Source: DATGEP01 sp035310125
GTDB lineage: Bacteria; Chloroflexota; Ktedonobacteria; Ktedonobacterales; JADMIN01
NCBI GenBank assembly: GCA_035310125.1
Contig: DATGEP010000035.1
Location: 1 to 5,115 of the forward strand
Length of the DNA stretch: 5,115 nt
Direction: 5' to 3'
This document shows, in pieces, positions 1 to 4,195 of this stretch (positions are counted from its first letter, which is position 1; each line of letters opens with the position of its first letter). The notes under the pieces were generated by a model. The model saw only the letters and a list, made by a program, of their open reading frames with translations, did no database searches and was not told where the DNA came from. Position numbers and translations under genes: made by a program.

Positions 1-133
1 TAGCTGGATGAACCGCTTCCGCCGCATCCTCGTGCGCTGGGAGAAGAAAGCCGAGAACTACACCGCGATGCTGCACCTGGCCTGCGCCTTCACCGCCTTC
101 AAGCAGGCGGGAGTGGTCTAACGGGTTAGGCTC
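1..133 (+). mobile_element. IS5-family insertion sequence, right-hand remnant in window
   Basis: This is the 3' end of an insertion sequence whose left part lies outside the window. It contains the transposase C-terminus (stop at 119-121) followed directly by a terminal sequence whose outer end reads GAGCCTAACCCG on the complementary strand. Ends starting GAGCCT, followed by a TNA triplet (here TTA at 134-136), are typical of the IS1031-like part of the IS5 family. The left inverted repeat and left target copy cannot be seen, so the exact boundary at 133 is inferred from the TTA and family knowledge. Confidence 0.65.
2..121 (+). CDS. IS5-family DDE transposase, C-terminal fragment
   Basis: The open frame enters from the left edge and ends at TAA 119-121, giving the last 39 residues of a transposase. 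The run RRILVRWEKKAENY followed by a short hydrophobic helix (MLHLACAFTAF) is the usual C-terminus of IS5-family DDE transposases. The glutamate in RWEKK fits the position of the last residue of the catalytic DDE triad. The protein would bind the element's ends and cut and join them by a hydrolytic RNase H-fold mechanism. No start, helix-turn-helix region or first two aspartates are visible. I cannot tell whether the element is full length, or whether it is the one- or two-frame type. The family is assigned from this short tail and the adjacent terminal sequence, so the subgroup is uncertain. Confidence 0.7.
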   Translation, partial: SWMNRFRRILVRWEKKAENYTAMLHLACAFTAFKQAGVV

Positions 134-136
134 TTA
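122..136. repeat. Probable right inverted repeat and TTA target copy of the IS5-type element
   Basis: Bases 122-133 (CGGGTTAGGCTC) start one base after the transposase stop and read GAGCCTAACCCG on the other strand, a plausible IS5-family terminal repeat. TTA at 134-136 fits a 3-bp TNA target duplication. The partner end is outside the window, so this is only a consistent reading. Confidence 0.45.
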
Positions 137-250
137 GCCTAGAGGCTACGCCGTTCTTCAGTGCGGCGCAGATGCGCTAGGCCGAGGAGGATAATCCGGC
201 CCACACGTCGCCGTTGACGGTCTGTACGACGTTGGTGGCAGCCCGCACAG
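137..250. other. Non-coding gap with a small hairpin and a possible frameshifted gene tail
   Basis: No independent gene is convincing here. Bases 135-148 form a perfect 5-bp stem (TAGCC / GGCTA) around a TAGA loop, abutting the IS5 end. It has no U-tract, so it is a weak terminator candidate at most. On the minus strand, the frame closed by TAG at 177-179 reads a protein-like tail of about 27 residues (EPITVRAATNVVQ, then TVNGDVWAGLSSSA). That frame is one base off from the 110-residue gene ending at 251, so it could be the original C-terminus of that gene after a 1-base deletion. Confidence 0.3.
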
Positions 251-583
251 TTATGGGTTCTGCCTGTCCGGCGGCGGCTCGACAACCTTCGCGGCAGCAT
301 ATTGCTCGAGGGTATGATAGGGAACTTGGTACCCCTGCCCGAGTACCGCAGATTGGCCGCTGTGGCAATCACGGAGGATGGACGCGGGCAGAGTTACTGC
401 GACCAAAAGCTGACCATCGGCAATAGCGGGAGGGTGCTCACTGAATGGGAGTGCTGTCTGTATCGGGGTGCTAATGGTGCCACCGCGGTGTGTAGTGAGC
501 GCCCGCCAATTACCCTCCTCGATGTCGTTCGCCTGGTAGTCAGCGACGATGCAGTACACGGTTTTGAGCTCTTGGATAACCAT
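251..583 (-). CDS. Hypothetical 110-residue protein, separated from its operon by IS66
   Basis: I do not recognise the family. The frame starts at ATG 583 with a strong Shine-Dalgarno (GAGGAG) 6 nt upstream and ends at TAA 251-253. The protein has no clear signal peptide or membrane segment. The N-terminus (MVIQELKTVYCIVADYQAND) alternates hydrophobic and polar residues, and a central LLVAVTLPAS segment suggests beta strands in a soluble fold. The C-terminus is proline-rich and polar (VEPPPDRQNP). The IS66 element sits directly upstream. Without it, this start would be 22 nt after the stop of the membrane-protein gene, so the gene was probably the last cistron of that cluster. Expression now depends on transcription through the IS, which has the same orientation, or on a promoter at the IS end, which I do not see. 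The C-terminus may be truncated: a protein-like continuation exists in the -1 frame below 270. Confidence 0.6.
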   Translation of the reverse strand: MVIQELKTVYCIVADYQANDIEEGNWRALTTHRGGTISTPIQTALPFSEHPPAIADGQLLVAVTLPASILRDCHSGQSAVLGQGYQVPYHTLEQYAAAKVVEPPPDRQNP

Positions 584-589
584 TGCATT

Positions 590-597
590 CTCCTCGG
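590..597 (-). promoter_or_regulatory. Ribosome binding site of the 110-residue gene, inside the IS66 target duplication
   Basis: On the minus strand these bases read CCGAGGAG, then AATGCA, then the ATG at 583-581. The GAGGAG core has ideal 6-nt spacing. The same octamer is the left copy of the IS66 target duplication, so the insertion duplicated the ribosome binding site and left a working copy next to the gene. Confidence 0.75.
590..597. repeat. IS66 target-site duplication, left copy (CTCCTCGG)
   Basis: This octamer immediately precedes the GTAA end of the element at 598 and matches 2108-2115 in all 8 positions. An 8-bp duplication is the known target length for IS66-family elements. Confidence 0.93.
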
Positions 598-612
598 GTA
601 ATTGCTCAGCTT
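598..612 (+). repeat. IS66 terminal inverted repeat at the transposase 3' side
   Basis: The sequence GTAATTGCTCAGCTT differs from the other end at one position (T versus C at base 5). It lies between the transposase stop at 617 and the left target duplication. Confidence 0.92.
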
Positions 613-630
613 GCGATCAGGCAGGCTGAG
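605..630 (-). other. Stem-loop over the IS66 transposase stop codon
   Basis: CTCAGC at 605-610 and GCTGAG at 625-630 form a perfect 6-bp stem with a 14-nt loop that contains the TGA stop (617-619). It overlaps the terminal inverted repeat. There is no U-tract on the minus strand (the following bases are AATTAC), so it is unlikely to be a strong intrinsic terminator. It may influence end structure or mRNA stability. Confidence 0.4.
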
Positions 631-2026
631 ATGGCGCTGTTTGGGGCCGGGTGAGGCCAGCGAGGATCGTGGCGAAGACCGCGTGGCCGCGCTTGCGCGC
701 CGTGTCGGCCACGGTGCGCAGAATCGCGTGGGCCGCAGCTCCCGCGTCACTCCGAAAGCCGCCCGTGACCTTGCGGTGCACCACGCTTGGCCGCAGGCTG
801 CGTTCGCTGGCATTGTTCGTCGGCGGCACCGCCGGGTCGTGCAGGAAGACGAAGAGCGCCGCCCGGTGCTGGCGAAAGCGCCGTTGCAAGTCCGCACTCC
901 AGCCGGCGGGCAGGGCCGCCCCGAGCACGACGTCCGCCGTGGCCTCCAGGTCGGTGACGGCGACGCCGCCGAGCGGCACGGTGCCGGCGTCCTGCTGATG
1001 CCGCAGGTGGATCGCTGCCCGCAGCAGCGCCTGCATGACGCGGGCCCACGCCTGGGCGAAGCCGCGCTGCCCGTCGACCGCATACTGCAGATCACGCAGT
1101 TGGTGCGCCAGACAAATCTGGGAGCGTGCGGCCGGTGCTGCCAGCTGCGGCTTCCACAGGTCGCTCACCCAGACCCCCGGTTGTGCGCCACCAAGGAAGC
1201 TCAGCACCACCTCCGTGTTCCGCCGCCGCTCGATCGTGTGGTACGCGGCGTCCGCGGTCTGGAACACCCACTCCCACCAGGTCTCGCCGTCCACCCGCGC
1301 ACTCGTCTCGTCCGAGCCCACGACGCCACCCTGCCGCACCTGCGCGGCAATGGCCGTCGCTGCTGGCTCCAGTGCAGCAGCGACCCGCTGCACTACGGCA
1401 ACGAGTGTCCCCTCGCTCACGTGGATCCCATACAGCTCATCCAGCAGCCCCGAAAGCCGCTCATAGCCGACATGCTGCTGCTCGTGGAGCAGGCTGATCG
1501 TCCCCAGCAGCCGTGGCCCGAAGCGGCCGTGTACCCCGAACCCCTCTGGGTAGGCGCCGGTGGTGTGGTGGCCGCAGTGCTGGCAGCGCACCCGCAGCTT
1601 CTGCGCTTCGGTCACCACCGGCTGCACCGGCGGCACCTCCAGCTGCTGGCGCCGACCCACGACCACGCCGCCCTGCGCGGGCAGGCCATGCCCGCACGCC
1701 CCACAGCGCTCAGGCCGGCAGACGATGACCGTGTCCACCGACGGCCCAGCCACCCGACTGCGACTGACACCGGGGTGGCCGGGCTTCGGGCCGCGCTGCG
1801 CGGCCGGCTCGCCCTCGGCCTGCGCGGCACGCCGGCGAGCGGCACGGTCGGGCTTGAACCCTTTGGCCGGCGGCAGCGAGGAGTTCTCGGGCGTCTTGGC
1901 TGGCTGGCGCACCCGCTCCTGGAGCCGCACGACCTCTGCTTCCAACGCAGCGATGCGCGTCGTCAACTGCGCGACGAGCGCGACCACGGCCGGATGGCCC
2001 AGCGCCTCGGCATCCGCGATTGCCAT
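617..2026 (-). CDS. IS66-family transposase (469 aa)
   Basis: This is the DDE transposase that mobilises the surrounding element. A leucine-rich N-terminal coiled coil (about residues 12-40) is followed by the family's TPENSSLPPAKGFKPD segment (45-60), which corresponds to the conserved NSS-PP region. A zinc finger is formed by C108-x2-C111 and C148-x2-C151. The catalytic core has D239 in GSDETS, D289 in WVSDLW and E408 in NNASERSLRP, all in recognisable IS66 motifs. So the triad is complete. The length is normal for the family. The start is ATG 2026, chosen as the first ATG giving a full N-terminal coiled coil. No good Shine-Dalgarno is close by: a GGGGAGG lies about 21 nt upstream, too far away. 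Translation may therefore be deliberately weak. It stops with TGA at 617-619, five bases inside the terminal repeat. Confidence 0.95.
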   Translation of the reverse strand: MAIADAEALGHPAVVALVAQLTTRIAALEAEVVRLQERVRQPAKTPENSSLPPAKGFKPDRAARRRAAQAEGEPAAQRGPKPGHPGVSRSRVAGPSVDTVIVCRPERCGACGHGLPAQGGVVVGRRQQLEVPPVQPVVTEAQKLRVRCQHCGHHTTGAYPEGFGVHGRFGPRLLGTISLLHEQQHVGYERLSGLLDELYGIHVSEGTLVAVVQRVAAALEPAATAIAAQVRQGGVVGSDETSARVDGETWWEWVFQTADAAYHTIERRRNTEVVLSFLGGAQPGVWVSDLWKPQLAAPAARSQICLAHQLRDLQYAVDGQRGFAQAWARVMQALLRAAIHLRHQQDAGTVPLGGVAVTDLEATADVVLGAALPAGWSADLQRRFRQHRAALFVFLHDPAVPPTNNASERSLRPSVVHRKVTGGFRSDAGAAAHAILRTVADTARKRGHAVFATILAGLTRPQTAPSQPA

Positions 2027-2078
2027 AATGGCTGCAGTGTACCGGAGCCTCCCCGCGTCTGCACCCCGCGCGGCGGCC

Positions 2079-2096
2079 GCTTCCGATCATGGAAGC
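2079..2096 (-). other. Perfect hairpin just inside the IS66 upstream end
   Basis: GCTTCC at 2079-2084 pairs with GGAAGC at 2091-2096 around a 6-nt GATCAT loop. It lies between the terminal repeat and the transposase start, overlapping the repeat by 4 bp. In transcripts reading in from the membrane-protein side it would form early in the IS leader. Such structures often limit read-through expression of transposases, but that role here is inference. Confidence 0.45.
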
Positions 2097-2107
2097 TGAG
2101 CAGTTAC
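2093..2107 (-). repeat. IS66 terminal inverted repeat at the transposase 5' side
   Basis: On the minus strand it reads GTAACTGCTCAGCTT, matching the other end in 14 of 15 bases. The right target duplication follows at 2108. Confidence 0.92.
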
Positions 2108-2115
2108 CTCCTCGG
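2108..2115. repeat. IS66 target-site duplication, right copy (CTCCTCGG)
   Basis: Identical to 590-597. On the minus strand it is an orphan Shine-Dalgarno (CCGAGGAG) lying 8 nt after the stop of the membrane-protein gene. It now faces the IS end instead of a start codon. Confidence 0.93.
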
Positions 2116-2123
2116 TACGCGAA

Positions 2124-2666
2124 TTATCGCCTGAATGAGCGCCCCAGCAATATCCACCAGATGACACCGAGGGCCAGCACGGTCACAGAATCGATGCACA
2201 TTAGTACGGCCTCTAGCTGTCGGAGCCCGTCGATAATACCAATTGATACCAGAACGCCGAACAACAGAAGCATGACTGACACGGTTATGAGGCGTATTTT
2301 AAGTAGCAACGAATTGAAGTGAAAGTTTGCGATATCTGTCGGGGAGTCAGGGTCAACCTTTCCAACTATCGGTATAGTAGCGATTATAGCCAGCATCGTA
2401 GCAAACTGAAAGATAATTGCCGTCAATGCTAGAACAATATATGAAGTCGATGAAGGTAATTTATCAGCAACTTTCAAAGCGCCAAACACCGAGAGATATG
2501 CCGTAGTGAAGGCAACGCCAGTGGCTTGGCATATTTTGGCGCTGTCGTTAGCGTTCTTGAACCCCTCAGATTTGGAGCTTCGGTAGTACTCAAGCCAGTT
2601 GAGTTCATCAGCAGTGGGTGGCGCGCCAGTTGCTGGTGGCGTGGATAAAGGTGCTTGTGTGCTCAT
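2124..2666 (-). CDS. Hypothetical membrane protein with four predicted helices (180 aa)
   Basis: I do not recognise a named family. From ATG 2666 the protein has a proline/threonine-rich N-terminal tail (1-20) and an amphipathic charged segment (21-44, LNWLEYYRSSKSEGFKNAND). Four hydrophobic stretches follow, at about 45-66, 74-102, 119-146 and 151-174, and it ends in a basic RSFRR. The short polar loop around 103-118 (KVDPDSPTDIANFHF) separates two helical hairpins. A charged N-terminal region before paired helices resembles small membrane effectors and SLATT-like proteins in general shape only; I do not assign it to them. The same frame could start at GTG 2720, but that would overlap the zinc-ribbon gene by 32 nt. 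Neither start has a clear Shine-Dalgarno, so translation may be coupled to the upstream gene, whose stop is 22 nt away. The DNA is markedly more AT-rich than its neighbours, suggesting separate acquisition. Confidence 0.72.
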   Translation of the reverse strand: MSTQAPLSTPPATGAPPTADELNWLEYYRSSKSEGFKNANDSAKICQATGVAFTTAYLSVFGALKVADKLPSSTSYIVLALTAIIFQFATMLAIIATIPIVGKVDPDSPTDIANFHFNSLLLKIRLITVSVMLLLFGVLVSIGIIDGLRQLEAVLMCIDSVTVLALGVIWWILLGRSFRR

Positions 2667-2688
2667 GATAGCAACGACGGTGCACAAA

Positions 2689-2832
2689 TTAGGGACGCGG
2701 AACCGAGTTCTGGGCGCCACAGTTCGGGCAGGTAACGATGATGGTTCGGCTCTTTATCAGGAGAGTAGGTGATGGATTGTAGTTCACCTGTACGACTCGC
2801 CGGCAACTGTGACAGGTAAAGGGGATGACCAT
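2689..2832 (-). CDS. Small zinc-ribbon protein (47 aa)
   Basis: The protein carries two knuckles, C7-x2-C10 (FTCHSC) and C35-x2-C38 (VTCPNCG), separated by 24 residues. This is the layout of a single four-cysteine zinc ribbon and accounts for nearly the whole protein. Ribbons of this kind bind nucleic acid or act as protein-docking modules; the ligand here is unknown. The start ATG 2832 is preferred because a GAGGT sits 8 nt upstream (2841-2845) and the N-terminus MVIPFTCHSC begins directly at the fold. The frame is open further upstream to 2988, but that part overlaps the preceding gene and looks non-protein-like. The stop TAA is 22 nt before the membrane-protein start, so the two genes are probably co-transcribed. 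Confidence 0.65.
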   Translation of the reverse strand: MVIPFTCHSCRRVVQVNYNPSPTLLIKSRTIIVTCPNCGAQNSVPRP

Positions 2833-2867
2833 GGCGGGGTACCTCACGAACGGATGTATCTGGTTAC

Positions 2868-2897
2868 AGCATATGCCATCGGAGCTGGCATACCCAA
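2868..2897 (-). promoter_or_regulatory. Weak promoter candidate for the zinc-ribbon/membrane-protein genes
   Basis: On the minus strand TTGGGT (complement of 2892-2897) and TATGCT (complement of 2868-2873) are 18 nt apart. These are four-of-six matches to bacterial -35 and -10 boxes. The expected transcript start would be about 30 nt before the zinc-ribbon ATG. Its main support is position: it lies in the only gap of the cluster, with an inverted repeat across the spacer. Confidence 0.28.
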
Positions 2898-2909
2898 GGG
2901 AGGCATGCC
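2872..2909. repeat. Cluster of TATGCC/GGCATA half-sites (operator or alternative hairpins)
   Basis: TATGCC at 2872-2877 and GGCATA at 2887-2892 form a perfect 6-bp inverted repeat with a 9-nt spacer. A third element, the palindrome GGCATGCC, lies at 2902-2909. The middle half-site can also pair with the third: a 9-bp stem with two G-U pairs over 2887-2909. In DNA this fits an operator. In RNA it gives two mutually exclusive hairpins. It sits in the 91-bp gap between the 87-residue gene and the zinc-ribbon gene. Confidence 0.45.
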
Positions 2910-2923
2910 CATAGCACGTGCAG

Positions 2924-3187
2924 CTACAGCTGCTGCGGGTTGAGGTCATCGCTGCCGAGCGCAGTGACATGCCGCCCCTTGGCCTCAAAGAGCGCGGCCG
3001 TCTTGGTGAGCACCTGGCGTTCTGGCGACGGGGCTGCGGGCAGCACGACGAGGATGTCGCCGGCGGGGAGCTGGTTGGCCAGCGCCTGATAGCGGGCTTT
3101 CTGCGGCAAGAGGCTCGCTGGCACGAGGGCGATGTTGTCCAGCCTGGCTTTGCACAGCGCGCGGGGTGGGCGGCGAAAGCGGTTCAT
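2924..3187 (-). CDS. Hypothetical 87-residue protein translationally coupled to the recombinase
   Basis: The start ATG 3187 overlaps the recombinase stop as ATGA. A strong AGGAGG (complement of 3198-3203) lies 10 nt upstream inside the recombinase gene, so the two are clearly one transcription unit. The N-terminus is basic (MNRFRRPPRALCKARLDN). A helical stretch follows (LLPQKARYQALANQL), then a beta-alpha-beta-like unit: strand GDILVVLP, helix PERQVLTKTAALFEAKG, strand RHVTALG. I know no function for it. The shape resembles half of a Rossmann-type unit, and the basic N-terminus could contact DNA. Tight coupling suggests a recombinase accessory protein, for example a directionality or stabilising factor, but this rests on position only. 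Confidence 0.7.
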   Translation of the reverse strand: MNRFRRPPRALCKARLDNIALVPASLLPQKARYQALANQLPAGDILVVLPAAPSPERQVLTKTAALFEAKGRHVTALGSDDLNPQQL

Positions 3188-4095
3188 AGCGAGGTCGCCT
3201 CCTGGACCGTTTGCAGGTCGAAGTTGGCCTCGTTGATGTACTGCTGGGTCGTGCCGATGTAGCGGTGGCGCATCAGCTCCTTGAGCTCGTAGACCGTCAC
3301 CTTGGCCTTCGCCTTGGCGTTGGCGTAGGTATGCCGCAGTGTGTGGGGGCTGACCGTCTTGCCCAGGTCCAGGCCCGCAGCGTAGCGGGCGACGAGCTTT
3401 CGCACCCCCCGTTCGCCGAGCGGCTCACCGTAGCGATTGAGGAAGAGGGCGTCGGAGCTTGCGGGCAGTTTGTGCCGCAGCTCCAGGTAGCGTTTGAGCG
3501 CCTGCCGGCTTTTCCGTTCAAGCGGCAGCCGGGCGAACGAGCCGCCCTTGCCGTTACGCACGGTCAGCCGGCGCTCAGCCAGGTCCACGTCGTCGATGGA
3601 CAGGGCACAGAGTTCCGAGACCCGAAGGCCGGTCTGGAGCGCGAGCGTTAAGAGGCAGAAGTCGCGCGGGTTGCTGCCGGCAGCCGCCAAGAGCTGCGTG
3701 TACTCGTCGCGTCTGAGATAGGCCCGGCGGTTCTGCTCTTTCTTGGGCGTCACAATGCCGGTCGCCGGCGAGTGCACCAGCACGTCGGCATTGACCAGTG
3801 CCATCGCGTAGGCGCGGATGGCGGCCAGCACACGCGCCCGGTACATGCCCGAGCAGCTGCGGCTGGCAAGGTGCGCGAGGTACTCGCTGATGTGGGCGCG
3901 GGTCAGGTCAGTCGGTGACTCCACCGTGCCGTCCGTCTCGGTAAGCCAGGCCAGCCACTGCCGGAGGCTCGCCTCGTAGGTTACGAGCGTGGCCGGACTG
4001 ACGTTGCGGCCGGATAGCTCCTCCAAGAAGAGCGTTAAGCCTTGTTCGAGCGAGATAGTACGCAATGGGATAGTGCTAATGTTGGTGGTTTGCAT
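3184..4095 (-). CDS. Tyrosine recombinase / phage-type integrase (303 aa)
   Basis: It catalyses site-specific strand exchange through a covalent 3'-phosphotyrosine intermediate. Numbering is from ATG 4095. The N-terminal SAM-like core-binding domain covers about residues 12-105 (LEQGLTLFLEELSGRNVSPA, then repeated helices). The C-terminal catalytic domain runs from about 120. All expected active-site residues are present: R158 in TGLRVSEL, K183 in NGKGG, H251 and R254 in HTLRH, H277 in LMRHRYIGTT and Y286 in TQQYI. The length is normal for XerC-like and integron- or transposon-type recombinases. LMRH replaces the usual LGH before the histidine. An alternative TTG start at 4119 adds 8 residues; neither start has a clear Shine-Dalgarno. 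The stop overlaps the start of the 87-residue gene by 4 nt. The AT-rich TATATT just before the ATG may be part of a promoter, possibly for a nearly leaderless transcript. Confidence 0.92.
   Translation of the reverse strand: MQTTNISTIPLRTISLEQGLTLFLEELSGRNVSPATLVTYEASLRQWLAWLTETDGTVESPTDLTRAHISEYLAHLASRSCSGMYRARVLAAIRAYAMALVNADVLVHSPATGIVTPKKEQNRRAYLRRDEYTQLLAAAGSNPRDFCLLTLALQTGLRVSELCALSIDDVDLAERRLTVRNGKGGSFARLPLERKSRQALKRYLELRHKLPASSDALFLNRYGEPLGERGVRKLVARYAAGLDLGKTVSPHTLRHTYANAKAKAKVTVYELKELMRHRYIGTTQQYINEANFDLQTVQEATSL
3198..3203 (-). promoter_or_regulatory. Ribosome binding site of the 87-residue gene inside the recombinase
   Basis: On the minus strand these bases are AGGAGG, 10 nt before the ATG at 3187-3185 and inside the last codons of the recombinase. 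It decides the start and supports real translation of the small downstream frame. Confidence 0.7.
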
Positions 4096-4122
4096 ATCGC
4101 AAGAATATATCAGCACCAACCT

Positions 4123-4144
4123 GTCACTTTCAGCGGTAAGTGGC
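4123..4144. repeat. Imperfect inverted repeat upstream of the recombinase, candidate core site
   Basis: Bases 4123-4129 (GTCACTT) and 4138-4144 (AAGTGGC) are inverted copies, with one G-T mismatch, around an 8-nt spacer TCAGCGGT. Tyrosine recombinases bind imperfect inverted arms flanking a 6-8 bp crossover region, often near their own gene. The site is 28 bp upstream of the recombinase ATG. It could equally be an operator or a chance hairpin. Confidence 0.35.
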
Positions 4145-4195
4145 GCGGTTTCTCAGCGCTATTTGGCGTAGTACCTGGAGGTGTTGCGTTCCTGC

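Larger units (their letters stand above)
598..2107 (-). mobile_element. Complete IS66-family element, single-transposase (ISBst12-like) type, 1510 bp
   Basis: The boundaries are read directly. The ends begin GTAA on each strand, as in IS66 elements. The first 15 bases match in 14 positions (GTAATTGCTCAGCTT at 598-612 against GTAACTGCTCAGCTT on the complement of 2093-2107), and CTCCTCGG flanks both sides. It encodes only the large transposase, without the TnpA and TnpB accessory genes of classical IS66 members. That matches the shorter ISBst12-type group of about 1.5 kb. The intact reading frame, intact ends and perfect duplication suggest a recent insertion that may still be active. It inserted between the membrane-protein gene and the 110-residue gene. 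Confidence 0.93.

Noticed and set aside
394..1095. Minus-strand frame of 233 codons running across the IS66 left end
   Set aside because: It is out of frame with both the transposase and the 110-residue gene, has low-complexity Arg/Ser/Pro composition and crosses the IS boundary.
602..2134. Long open frame of about 510 codons on the plus strand
   Set aside because: It lies antisense to the IS66 transposase, is rich in Arg, Pro and His as expected of a shadow frame in GC-rich DNA, and has no motif. The minus-strand frame has complete DDE and zinc-finger motifs.
2614..2630. GTGGCGCG copy shared with the region next to the candidate core site at 4140
   Set aside because: It is an 8-base match only, within the membrane-protein coding sequence and in GC-rich context, with no flanking similarity.
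2806..2828. ACCTGTCAC shared with the inverted repeat near 4120, as a possible second recombination site
   Set aside because: The 9-base match lies in the zinc-knuckle codons (encoding Thr-Cys-His) and the inverted arms are not present, so chance is the simpler explanation.
2833..2988. N-terminal extension of the zinc-ribbon frame to a start at 2988
   Set aside because: It overlaps the 87-residue gene by 65 bp, has a shadow-like composition and ignores the good ribosome binding site before ATG 2832.
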